Positions 30,387-38,777 of a stretch of DNA of 57,579 bases are shown here, piece by piece; positions within the stretch are counted from its first letter, which is position 1; every line of letters starts with the position of its first letter. The stretch covers positions 1-57,579 of the forward strand of contig CALJVC010000027.1 in NCBI GenBank assembly GCA_937974845.1. The letters are read 5' to 3'. A model generated the notes under the pieces. The model saw only the letters and a program-made list of their open reading frames with translations. It did not search any database and was not told the origin of the DNA. The stretch comes from an uncultured Pseudogracilibacillus sp. (lineage in GTDB: Bacteria; Bacillota; Bacilli; Bacillales; Amphibacillaceae). Position numbers and translations under genes: made by a program.

Positions 30387-31402
30387 AAGATCGTTATTCC
30401 CGACAAATTTTATTTCCACAAATCGGAAAGAAAGGCCAGGGCCATTTACAAAAGGCCCATGTGTTAATTGTCGGAGTCGGCGCTCTAGGAAGCCAGAGTG
30501 CCGAAGCCCTTGCTCGAGCAGGAGTTGGAAAGCTCACTCTTATCGACCGGGACTATGTTGAAGCTAGTAACCTTCAAAGACAATCCTTATATACCGAAGA
30601 AGATGTCCAAGCCAAGCTTCCGAAAGCAATCGCTGCTCAACATCATTTAGAAAAAATAAATTCCGAAATAGCAATCGACGCCCATGTATTAGATTTAACT
30701 CCGATAGCACTTGATAGATTCGCTAAGAAGGTAGATTTAATATTAGATGGAACCGATAACTTCGACGTTCGTATGATGATTAACGACTATTCCCAAAAAC
30801 GACAAATTCCTTGGATCTATGGTTCCTGTGTAGGAAGTTATGCGTTAACCTATACGATTCTTCCTGGGAAAACTCCATGCCTTCATTGCCTCTTAGGCGA
30901 AATACCAATTGGCGGTGAAACATGCGATACAGCCGGCATTATTCAGGCTGCCGCTGCCCAAGTAGTCGTTCATCAAACGACCGAGGCTATGAAGCTTCTA
31001 ACTAAACAGGAAGAATCCTTACGAAAAACCTTATTGGCAATCGATTTATGGAAAAATGAAATCGTCCAAATGGATTTAGCAGCGTTTAAAAAGAAAGATT
31101 GTCCCTCCTGCGGAACTAAGGCGACTTACCCTTATTTAACCTACGATGAAAGTACAAAAGCAGTCACCCTATGTGGTAGAGATGCTGTACAAATTCGACC
31201 TGCAACTTTTCAAGAACGTGATTTACAAGAAGTAGCTAAAAGGTTACAAGGTCTAGGAGGAAAGGTGGAAGGTAATGAATTTTTACTTTCCTTCACTTTA
31301 GGCCAACATCGGATGGTCTTATTTAAAGACGGTCGAGCGATTATTCACGGAACTAAAAATTTATCCGAAGCAAAAAAGATCTATTACCGTTACTTTAGTT
31401 AA
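30383..31402 (+). CDS. thiF: ThiS adenylyltransferase ThiF
   Basis: E1/MoeB-like enzyme that adenylates the ThiS C-terminus. The 339-aa protein has the nucleotide-binding GVGALGSQSAEALARAGVG near residue 33, the catalytic DGTDNFDVRMMIND segment, the zinc-binding CLHC and CPSC pairs, and the PCLHCL motif typical of Bacillus ThiF. The C-terminal 80 residues form the extra small domain seen in Bacillus ThiF proteins. It overlaps thiG by 4 bp, and the E1-alpha gene starts 13 bp later. Confidence 0.95.
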   Translation: MKDRYSRQILFPQIGKKGQGHLQKAHVLIVGVGALGSQSAEALARAGVGKLTLIDRDYVEASNLQRQSLYTEEDVQAKLPKAIAAQHHLEKINSEIAIDAHVLDLTPIALDRFAKKVDLILDGTDNFDVRMMINDYSQKRQIPWIYGSCVGSYALTYTILPGKTPCLHCLLGEIPIGGETCDTAGIIQAAAAQVVVHQTTEAMKLLTKQEESLRKTLLAIDLWKNEIVQMDLAAFKKKDCPSCGTKATYPYLTYDESTKAVTLCGRDAVQIRPATFQERDLQEVAKRLQGLGGKVEGNEFLLSFTLGQHRMVLFKDGRAIIHGTKNLSEAKKIYYRYFS

Positions 31403-31415
31403 AGAAGGTGAAAAT

Positions 31416-32390
31416 TTGGAAAAGATGACGTTAGATTATAAAGATGCTTTAACACGCTATGAAATGATGTTACGCATTCGCCTTTTTGAAGAAGAGGTAG
31501 AAAAAAATGTGAAAAAAGGCCACCTCCATGGAACGACTCACCTTTACAATGGACAAGAAGCCATCGCTGTCGGTGTTTGCTCCCTTTTACAAGATGGGGA
31601 CCTTATTACAAGCACCCATCGGGGACATGGACATGCTATTGCTATGGGAGCATCGTTAAAGAAAATGATGGCTGAAATGTTTGGAAAGGTTACTGGCTAT
31701 AGTAAAGGTAAGGGAGGTTCGATGCATATTGCTAATGTAGAAAATGGTAACCTCGGATCGAACGGCATCGTAGGAGGGAATATACCAATTGCTGTCGGTG
31801 CAGCCCTTACGATGCAAATGACAAAGAGAGCAAATGTCGTAGTTTCTTTTTTTGGGGATGGAGCGACAAATGAAGGTAGCTTTCACGAAGCCTTGAACCT
31901 AGCTTCCCTCTGGAAAGTTCCAGTTCTATTCCTTTGTGAAAACAATGTCTACGGAATGTCTAGCCCTATAAATGAGATGACAAACATTAGCAAGCTATCG
32001 ATTCGGGCTAGTTCTTACGGTATCCCAGGGATAACGATCGACGGAAACGATTTAGAAGAAGTAACAAAAACGGTTGAAAAAACCCTTGCTCGGGCGCGAC
32101 GGGGTGAAGGACCAAGTTTAATTGAAGCCAAAACCTATCGTTTTAAAGGGCATTCACGTAGTGACAAAGAAGTTTATCGAAGCGAAGAAGAAGTAGCTTT
32201 TTATAAAAAAAGCTGTCCAATCGACCGGTTCTATACTATATTACGAAAAAAATATCAGGTAACAGAAGAGGAACTTGATACCATTTATAAGAAGGTTTCT
32301 CAGGAGGTTGAAGAGGCAACAGCCTTTGCCTTAAAAAGCGACCTGCCTCCACCTGAAAGTTTAACCCAGGATGTGTATGCCAATGAATAA
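31416..32390 (+). CDS. TPP-dependent dehydrogenase E1 component, alpha subunit (AcoA/PdhA type)
   Basis: Alpha subunit of a heterotetrameric E1 that decarboxylates a 2-oxoacid (or cleaves acetoin) with TPP. The 324-aa protein has the TPP-binding motif FFGDGATNEGSFHEALNLA ending in CENN, the HGTTHLYNGQEAIAVGV segment near residue 40, STHRGHGHAIA and the phosphorylation-loop-like KGHSRSDKEVYRS. It resembles acetoin dehydrogenase AcoA more than PdhA by eye, but the substrate cannot be fixed. The TTG start has GAAGGTG upstream and lies 13 bp after thiF, inside the TPP-riboswitch operon. No E2 or E3 gene is nearby. Confidence 0.88.
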   Translation: MEKMTLDYKDALTRYEMMLRIRLFEEEVEKNVKKGHLHGTTHLYNGQEAIAVGVCSLLQDGDLITSTHRGHGHAIAMGASLKKMMAEMFGKVTGYSKGKGGSMHIANVENGNLGSNGIVGGNIPIAVGAALTMQMTKRANVVVSFFGDGATNEGSFHEALNLASLWKVPVLFLCENNVYGMSSPINEMTNISKLSIRASSYGIPGITIDGNDLEEVTKTVEKTLARARRGEGPSLIEAKTYRFKGHSRSDKEVYRSEEEVAFYKKSCPIDRFYTILRKKYQVTEEELDTIYKKVSQEVEEATAFALKSDLPPPESLTQDVYANE

Positions 32391-33375
32391 AGACAGAGTA
32401 ATTACTTATCGAGAAGCCGTCCGCGAAGCATTACGTCAAGCAATGTATGAAGATGAGAAAGTTTTTTTACTTGGGGAAGATATCGGAGTATACGGGGGAG
32501 CCTTTGGCGTAACGGAAGGATTAATAGAGGAATTTGGTGCTGAGAGGGTACGCGACACCCCTATAAGCGAATTAGGAATTACTGGGGTAGCCGTCGGCGC
32601 CGCAATAACAGGTATGCGTCCCGTCGTTGATATTCAATTTTCCGACTTTTTAACATTGGCCCTCGATCAAATCGTCAACCAAGCAGCTAAACTTCGTTAC
32701 ATGTATGGAGGCGAAGTTCATGTTCCATTAGTTATCCGCACGCCGAGCGGAGCAGGAACCGGGGCTTCAAGCCAACACTCCCAAAGCCTAGAAGCATGGC
32801 TTGCCCATATCCCAGGTTTAAAAGTTGTCCAACCTTCCTCGCCCTACTGTGCTAAAGGACTGCTGTTAGAAGCTATACGAGACCCAAACCCTGTTATTGT
32901 TTATGAACATAAGCTGTTATACGATAGCAAGAGCCCTGTTCCGGAGGAAGCTTACAGTCTTCCATTAGGCCAGGCTCGAGTCGTCCAAACCGGTCAAGAT
33001 CTCACACTAGTAGCTACAGGAATTATGGTTGAACGGGCCTGCGAAGTAGCTAAAATTTACCAGCTTCAAGGAATCGAAATCGAAATAATCGATCCACGTT
33101 CATTACTTCCCTTTGATGAACAAACAATCCTTGATTCTGTCAAGAAAACCGGTCGACTCCTTATCGTCCATGAAGCGGTGAAATTTGGTGGCTTTGGTGG
33201 AGAGATTGCTAGTATCATAGCAGAAAAAGCTTTCCCTTACCTCAAGGCACCGATTAAACGTTTAGGTGGAGCCTTCGTTCCTATTCCTTATAGCAAGCCT
33301 TTGGAGACTTTAGCTGTCCCTCAAGCGGAAGATATTTTACAAGCTGTAGAAGAACTTCTCACCTACTCCTTATAA
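32377..33375 (+). CDS. TPP-dependent dehydrogenase E1 component, beta subunit (AcoB/PdhB type)
   Basis: Beta subunit partner of the preceding gene. The 332-aa protein has the typical RDTPISELGITGVAVGAAITGMRPV, QAAKLRYMYGG, RTPSGAGTGASSQHSQSLEAW and VVQPSSPYCAKGLLLEAIRDPNPVIVYEHK segments; the C-terminal transketolase domain ends normally. It overlaps the alpha gene by 14 bp. ATG codons at 32371, 32377 and 32383 are all possible starts; 32377 fits the AGGATG sequence best. It is the last clear member of the thi operon; no dihydrolipoyl acyltransferase or dihydrolipoamide dehydrogenase follows. Confidence 0.88.
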   Translation: MPMNKDRVITYREAVREALRQAMYEDEKVFLLGEDIGVYGGAFGVTEGLIEEFGAERVRDTPISELGITGVAVGAAITGMRPVVDIQFSDFLTLALDQIVNQAAKLRYMYGGEVHVPLVIRTPSGAGTGASSQHSQSLEAWLAHIPGLKVVQPSSPYCAKGLLLEAIRDPNPVIVYEHKLLYDSKSPVPEEAYSLPLGQARVVQTGQDLTLVATGIMVERACEVAKIYQLQGIEIEIIDPRSLLPFDEQTILDSVKKTGRLLIVHEAVKFGGFGGEIASIIAEKAFPYLKAPIKRLGGAFVPIPYSKPLETLAVPQAEDILQAVEELLTYSL

Positions 33376-33446
33376 ACATAAAACTTTGTACCTTATTTTA
33401 AATTACGTTATGATAAAAACGTAGTAAAGGAAAGTAGGTGTGCAAA

Positions 33447-33926
33447 GTGAAGCATAAAAATAAATTAATAGCATATATTTTAATAGGTTTAGGTGTATAT
33501 TTTTTAATAAAACAGTTAGAGCTCCCCCTCTTTCTACCTTTTATCGGTTGGCCTACTGTATTAGCTATTATTGGTGTAGCTTTTTTATTACATAGCTATA
33601 TTGCTCAGTTACCGGACAATCTATTTGTAGGTGTCGTTCTAATTGGTCTAGGGATTCATTTTCACGGTTTACAAACCTCTCCTGACTGGTACGATCATTG
33701 GTCGATTTATACGTTAATTCTTGGAATTGCTTACCTAGTTTTATTTCTTAAAGCTAGGCGTGGACTCATTCCATCGGTAGTGTTACTTGGACTTTCGTCT
33801 ATAATGATTTTCTCTATCTCTTTACCAGAATGGTTCGAGCCCATTTACCTCGTCATCGACTTTATCGACACTTTCTGGCCCGTAATAGTTTTAGGTATCG
33901 GTATTTATTTTTTATGGAAAAAATAA
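33447..33926 (+). CDS. Multi-pass membrane protein with LiaI/DUF5668-like segment
   Basis: A 159-aa hydrophobic protein with about five membrane segments. Repeats such as LIAYILIGLGVYFLIKQ, IGWPTVLAIIGVAFL, VVLIGLGIHF and FWPVIVLGIGIYFLW match the two-helix DUF5668/LiaI-LiaF-type unit. The GTG at 33447 stands after TAGGTG and is preferred to the GTG nine bases upstream. No clear terminator separates it from the E1-beta gene 71 bp upstream, so it may be a distal operon member or have its own promoter. Related modules occur in envelope-stress systems; its role here is unknown. Confidence 0.75.
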   Translation: MKHKNKLIAYILIGLGVYFLIKQLELPLFLPFIGWPTVLAIIGVAFLLHSYIAQLPDNLFVGVVLIGLGIHFHGLQTSPDWYDHWSIYTLILGIAYLVLFLKARRGLIPSVVLLGLSSIMIFSISLPEWFEPIYLVIDFIDTFWPVIVLGIGIYFLWKK

Positions 33927-34030
33927 ACAATCATGATGATAAATTTTTTCTCGGTCAACAGAAACGGTAAAATCCTTGTTCTTACAAAGACTAAAACTTC
34001 TAAACTTATTAAGGCTTTCATACATAAAAA

Positions 34031-34065
34031 ATGGACTCGACCTTCGATAAACGAAGTCGGTCCAT
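34031..34065. terminator. Bidirectional terminator between membrane gene and engB
   Basis: ATGGAC(T)CGAC(C)TTCG pairs with CGAAGTCGGTCCAT with two small irregularities. A and T runs flank both sides, and it lies between convergent genes. Confidence 0.85.
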
Positions 34066-34073
34066 CTTTTACA

Positions 34074-34655
34074 TTATACGTACTTAGTAATAGTTTTCCA
34101 TACTTTGTCTTTATTCGTACCTTTTACTGAAGAAAAAGGTATAAGCGGAACTTCTTCATCGATTTGAAATGTTTCCCTTATAAGCTTTAACTGCTTCGCT
34201 TGTTGGCTTTGTTTCACTTTATCGAATTTCGTCGCAATAATAAGTAGCGGTAAATCCAAATAGGACACATATTCAAACATTTGAAGGTCATCCTTCGTTG
34301 GTCGGTGACGTCCATCTACTATAAGAATGACAAGTTGTAATGGCTCCCGACTTTCAAAATACTCTTCCATCATCCGACCCCATGCTGCCCTTTCTTTTTT
34401 AGACACTTTTGCATAACCGTAACCAGGGACATCAACAAAACGAAAGCTATCGTTAATCTTAAAAAAATTTAATGTACGAGTCTTCCCAGGTTTCGATGAC
34501 GTACGAACTAAGTTTTTCCTACCTAATAGGGTATTAATAAAGGAAGATTTTCCTACATTTGAGCGGCCAGCTAGAGCAATCTCAGGTAAGTAATCTTTAG
34601 GGTATTGGCTAGAAGTTACGGCGCTCGTTTCCATTTCGGCTTTTACAATCTTCAT
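34074..34655 (-). CDS. engB: Ribosome-biogenesis GTPase EngB (YsxC/YihA)
   Basis: Essential TrmE-Era-EngA-EngB-type GTPase for late 50S assembly. The 193-aa protein shows G1 GRSNVGKSS, G3 DVPGYGYAKV and G4 TKFDK. The start overlaps the lonA stop by 4 bp (ATGA), as in other Bacillus genomes. In B. subtilis hemA comes next downstream via ysxD; here the operon ends at a terminator. Confidence 0.96.
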   Translation of the reverse strand: MKIVKAEMETSAVTSSQYPKDYLPEIALAGRSNVGKSSFINTLLGRKNLVRTSSKPGKTRTLNFFKINDSFRFVDVPGYGYAKVSKKERAAWGRMMEEYFESREPLQLVILIVDGRHRPTKDDLQMFEYVSYLDLPLLIIATKFDKVKQSQQAKQLKLIRETFQIDEEVPLIPFSSVKGTNKDKVWKTITKYV

Positions 34656-36979
34656 TTCTTTTCCTCTTTCACTAAAGCATGTTCTAATACTTGATCTAAA
34701 TGATCCACAAGAATAAAATTCAAATCCTTCCGTACACTTTCCGGTATGTCTGAAAGATCCCGTTCGTTATCCGCTGGCACAATAATATCCGTTAGACCTG
34801 CTCGATGGGCGCTCAAAGCTTTTTCTTTTAATCCACCGATTGGTAGAACATGGCCACGTAACGTTATTTCCCCGGTCATACCGACATGACGCTTAACCGC
34901 TCGACCCGTTAAGGAAGAAATTAAGGCCGTAGCCATCGTGATACCGGCCGATGGACCATCCTTCGGTGTCGCCCCTTCGGGAACATGGATGTGAATGTCG
35001 TATTTTGTATGAAAATCTTCCTGGATATCTAATTCTTTCGTCCGTGAACGAATATAACTAAAAGCTGCTTGGGCAGACTCCTGCATTACGTCACCTAACT
35101 TCCCCGTAAGTAGAAGTTTACCTTTTCCAGGATAATGGGTTACTTCGATCGAGAGAGTATCTCCCCCAACGGCCGTATAGGCTAAACCTGTCGCCGTCCC
35201 TACTTGGTCTTCTTTTTCTATCATCCCATAACGATATAAAGGTTTGCCTAACAATTCAGGTACGCGTTTTTCCGTTACGACGACCCGCTTCTTCTCACCC
35301 GAAATAAGTAACTTAGCTGTTTTTCGGCAGAGGGTTGCAATTTGACGTTCTAAACCACGAACTCCTGCTTCACGAGTGTATTCACGAATAATCTTTAAAA
35401 GTCCATCTTCTCGAAATTGAAGGTGGGCCCCCGTTAGACCGTTTTCTTTCAACTGTTTCGGAATCAAATGTTCCTTAGCGATATAAAGTTTTTCTACCTC
35501 AGTATAGCCAGCGATCGAGATTACTTCCATTCGATCGAGCAAAGGACCCGGTATTTGATTTACATAGTTAGCCGTAGCGATAAACATGACCTTAGATAAA
35601 TCATAAGGCTCCTCGATAAAGTGGTCGCTAAAATTACTATTCTGTTCTGGATCGAGCACTTCTAACATCGCCGATGAAGGATCGCCACGAAAATCGTTCG
35701 ACATCTTATCGATTTCATCGAGTAAAAAAACCGGATTAATCGTTTCAGCCTTTTTCATTCCCTGAATAATTCTCCCTGGCATCGCTCCGATATACGTGCG
35801 ACGATGACCACGAATTTCCGCTTCATCCCGGACACCCCCTAAGGAAATCCGAACGAACTTACGATTAATAGCTCGGGCGATAGATTTGGCTAAAGAGGTC
35901 TTCCCTACTCCCGGTGGACCGACTAAACAAAGGATAGGACCGCGAATAGAATTCGTGAGTTTCTGAACCGCCAAATATTCTAATATACGCTCCTTTACTT
36001 TTTCTAAACCGTAATGATCCTCATCTAAAATTTCTTGAGCTTTGTCAATTTCGATAATGTCCTCTGTTTCCTTATACCAAGGTAAGGAAATCAACCAATC
36101 TAAATAGTTACGAATGACAGAACTTTCTGCGGAATTTTGCGGGACGCGTTCATAACGATCGAGTTCCTCAAGGGCCACTTTTTCCACATTTTCCGGCATC
36201 TTAGCTTCTTCAATATCTTTCCGCAATTGATCGATTTCGCTAAGCTTTCCGTCACTTTCTGATAATTCTTTTTGGATTGCCTTTAATTGTTCCCGTAAAT
36301 AATATTCTTTCTGAGTACGCTCCATAGAGGTTTGTACCCGTTTGGCAATCTTTCGTTCCAAATCGAGCACCTTTTGTTCATTAGCTAATAAATTGAGTAA
36401 ATGGCGCATCCGATTTGATAATTTATTTATTTCTAATAGGGATTGTTTATCTTTTATCTTTAGTGGCACGTGGGAAGAGATCATATACGTAAAACGTCTA
36501 GGATTATCGACATCGATAATCGTAGCCAAGGTTTCTTTCGTTACCTTACGGGATAATTTAATATACCTTTCAAGTTGTTTAATTAATTGTCGCTTCAACG
36601 CTTCTTCTTCAAGGGGATTGTCTGATATATCTTCTAACGGCTCTACCTTAGCCACCATTTCATTTTCTAGATCGAGGCAGTGGACTAGGGCAGCCCGTTG
36701 TAATCCTTCAACAAGCACTCGCATCGTGCCATTCGGCAACTTTACCATTTGATTAACTTTAGCAATCGTTCCAATATTGTATAAATCTTCTCGTTTTGGT
36801 TCTTCAACTGCTACTTCACGTTGAGTAACGAGAAAAATTTCTTGTTTTTCCATCATAGCTGTTTCTAAACTAGCGATTGATTTTTTCCTTCCTACATCTA
36901 AATGGAGTACAGTGGTTGGAAAAACAATAACTCCTCGTAAAGCTAGCAAAGGCAATTCTATCGTTTGTTTTTCTTTCAA
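34652..36979 (-). CDS. lon: ATP-dependent protease LonA
   Basis: Soluble AAA+ protease degrading unfolded and regulatory proteins. The 775-aa protein has the LAN substrate-binding domain (1-200), a coiled coil, Walker A GPPGVGKTSLAKS near residue 355, Walker B VFLLDEIDKM, and the Ser-Lys dyad in PKDGPSAGITMA and GGLKEKALSAHRAG. The start codon is TTG after AAGGAGG. lonB, which lies between clpX and lonA in B. subtilis, is absent. Confidence 0.97.
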   Translation of the reverse strand: MKEKQTIELPLLALRGVIVFPTTVLHLDVGRKKSIASLETAMMEKQEIFLVTQREVAVEEPKREDLYNIGTIAKVNQMVKLPNGTMRVLVEGLQRAALVHCLDLENEMVAKVEPLEDISDNPLEEEALKRQLIKQLERYIKLSRKVTKETLATIIDVDNPRRFTYMISSHVPLKIKDKQSLLEINKLSNRMRHLLNLLANEQKVLDLERKIAKRVQTSMERTQKEYYLREQLKAIQKELSESDGKLSEIDQLRKDIEEAKMPENVEKVALEELDRYERVPQNSAESSVIRNYLDWLISLPWYKETEDIIEIDKAQEILDEDHYGLEKVKERILEYLAVQKLTNSIRGPILCLVGPPGVGKTSLAKSIARAINRKFVRISLGGVRDEAEIRGHRRTYIGAMPGRIIQGMKKAETINPVFLLDEIDKMSNDFRGDPSSAMLEVLDPEQNSNFSDHFIEEPYDLSKVMFIATANYVNQIPGPLLDRMEVISIAGYTEVEKLYIAKEHLIPKQLKENGLTGAHLQFREDGLLKIIREYTREAGVRGLERQIATLCRKTAKLLISGEKKRVVVTEKRVPELLGKPLYRYGMIEKEDQVGTATGLAYTAVGGDTLSIEVTHYPGKGKLLLTGKLGDVMQESAQAAFSYIRSRTKELDIQEDFHTKYDIHIHVPEGATPKDGPSAGITMATALISSLTGRAVKRHVGMTGEITLRGHVLPIGGLKEKALSAHRAGLTDIIVPADNERDLSDIPESVRKDLNFILVDHLDQVLEHALVKEEKK

Positions 36980-37265
36980 GGTACGTGCCTCCTTCTAACT
37001 TATTGTCTCCTTGATCTTGTAGAAAAATGAAGGCTTCTTCCTTCTTATATATTGCTTTACTTAGAAAAATGAATAGACCATATACCATTATATGCGAAAA
37101 TAGTTTTATTTACTAAAATTCAAGTCATCTATCCTATTTTATAAAGAAACAAAGCAATATGCTACTAAAATTACACAAAAGAAAAGACTGACTAGGTGAA
37201 CACCTATCCACTGGCTTCGACTTATACCAATGGAACACAAGTCAGTCTTTCTTTTATATCGTTAC
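36980..37265. other. Intergenic region lonA / clpX
   Basis: About 286 bp with no gene; the position of lonB in B. subtilis is empty. It holds the clpX terminator (37183-37250) and presumably the lonA promoter, for which no CtsR-type heptad repeat is obvious. Confidence 0.5.
37183..37250. terminator. Branched terminator after clpX
   Basis: The outer 11-bp stem AAAGACTGACT/AGTCAGTCTTT encloses a TAGGTG/CACCTA hairpin and a weaker CCACTGG/CCAATGG arm, giving a predicted three-way junction. T-rich tracts flank both sides. Confidence 0.75.
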
Positions 37266-38543
37266 TTACGCACTTTCTTTAGGAATTTGCTTTCTGCTTT
37301 CTTCGACGGTACCGTCGGTGTATAAAAGCTTCGGTCCGACATTTTTGTCCTCGACCATCGCTGCAGTAATCGTACATTTCTCTACATCTTCTCGCGATGG
37401 AATCTCATACATGATATCTAACATAATTGTCTCTAAAATTGAACGTAAACCACGGGCCCCTGTATTTCTTTCCATTGCATTCTTTGCAATAGCCCGTAAG
37501 GCTTCTTCTTCAAATTCTAACTCGACATCATCCATTTGGAAGAGCTTTTGATACTGCTTCACTAAGGCATTTTTCGGCTTCGTTAAAATTTGAACGAGGG
37601 ATTCTTCGTCCAATGGTCGTAAACTTGCAACGACGGGCAAACGACCGATAAATTCTGGAATTAAACCGAAGCTTAACAAGTCTTCTGGTAGTACACGGGA
37701 TAATAACTCTCCCTTATCTAATTCTTCATGATCGGAATGGTCCCCAAAACCGATAACCTTCTTTCCGATGCGACGTTTCACGATATCTTCGATGCCGGCA
37801 AAAGCTCCACCGACGATAAACAATATATTCGTCGTATCGATTTGGATAAACTCTTGATGAGGATGCTTTCTTCCACCTTGAGGAGGCACACTTGCTACCG
37901 TTCCTTCTAAAATCTTTAACAAGGCTTGTTGTACACCTTCTCCGGATACATCACGGGTAATGGATGGGTTTTCCGACTTGCGTGCTACTTTATCAATTTC
38001 GTCGATGTAAATAATTCCTTTTTCTGCTCTTTCTATATCGTAATCCGCTGCCTGTATTAATTTTAATAAAATATTCTCGACGTCTTCTCCGACATAACCC
38101 GCCTCGGTAAGAGAGGTAGCATCTGCGATAGCAAAAGGGACATTGAGGATTCGTGCTAAGGTTTGGGCAAGTAATGTCTTCCCACTTCCTGTAGGACCGA
38201 TTAACGCGATGTTACTTTTTGAAATCTCCACATCGTCTTTCGAGTTCATCGAATTAATTCGTTTATAATGGTTATAAACTGCTACAGATAAAGTTTTCTT
38301 CGCTTCATCTTGCCCGATGACATATTCATCTAAAATAGCATTAATTTCTTGAGGTTTTGGAATATCATCGTAGGATATCTCTTCTTCGATACCCACTTCT
38401 TCTTCAATGATTTCATTACATAATTCAATACATTCATCACATATATATACACCTGGGCCAGCAACCAATTTTCTTACTGCATCTTGGTCTTTACCACAGA
38501 AGGAGCATTTCAATTGGCCTTTTTCATCATTGAATTTAAACAT
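37266..38543 (-). CDS. clpX: ATP-dependent Clp protease ATP-binding subunit ClpX
   Basis: AAA+ unfoldase that feeds substrates to ClpP. The 425-aa protein has the N-terminal zinc-binding domain (CSFCG ... CDECIELC, residues 11-40), Walker A GPTGSGKTLLAQ near residue 115, Walker B IIYIDEIDK and the ClpP-binding IGF loop (KKVIGFGDH). Of two consecutive ATG codons the second, with GGGGTG five bases upstream, gives the family start MFKFNDEKGQ. Confidence 0.98.
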   Translation of the reverse strand: MFKFNDEKGQLKCSFCGKDQDAVRKLVAGPGVYICDECIELCNEIIEEEVGIEEEISYDDIPKPQEINAILDEYVIGQDEAKKTLSVAVYNHYKRINSMNSKDDVEISKSNIALIGPTGSGKTLLAQTLARILNVPFAIADATSLTEAGYVGEDVENILLKLIQAADYDIERAEKGIIYIDEIDKVARKSENPSITRDVSGEGVQQALLKILEGTVASVPPQGGRKHPHQEFIQIDTTNILFIVGGAFAGIEDIVKRRIGKKVIGFGDHSDHEELDKGELLSRVLPEDLLSFGLIPEFIGRLPVVASLRPLDEESLVQILTKPKNALVKQYQKLFQMDDVELEFEEEALRAIAKNAMERNTGARGLRSILETIMLDIMYEIPSREDVEKCTITAAMVEDKNVGPKLLYTDGTVEESRKQIPKESA

Positions 38544-38750
38544 CATTTCACCCCTAAATAAAAACTCCTATATGTTATGTTGAGCTTATAGCAATCATAT
38601 CAAATACATATTGGAAAATAAACCTTTTTACACTATTTAGTAGCCCTTGGAAAGGTTTTGTAAATCGTCTTGATCCTTTAAAGGTTTATCTAGGAACAGA
38701 TTGCTAATTGTTACTTATATTAACCAAAAATCTCCCTTTATATAAGGGAA

Positions 38751-38776
38751 AACAAGGTGCAAAAATGCACCTTGTT
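38751..38776 (-). terminator. Terminator after tig
   Basis: AACAAGGTGC and GCACCTTGTT form a perfect 10-bp stem, followed by TTTTCC on the minus strand. Confidence 0.85.
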
Positions 38777-38777
38777 G

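Noticed and set aside
33933..34130. Plus-strand frame of 65 codons before engB
   Set aside because: It runs through the bidirectional terminator and into the engB 3' end and has no ribosome site or recognisable protein.
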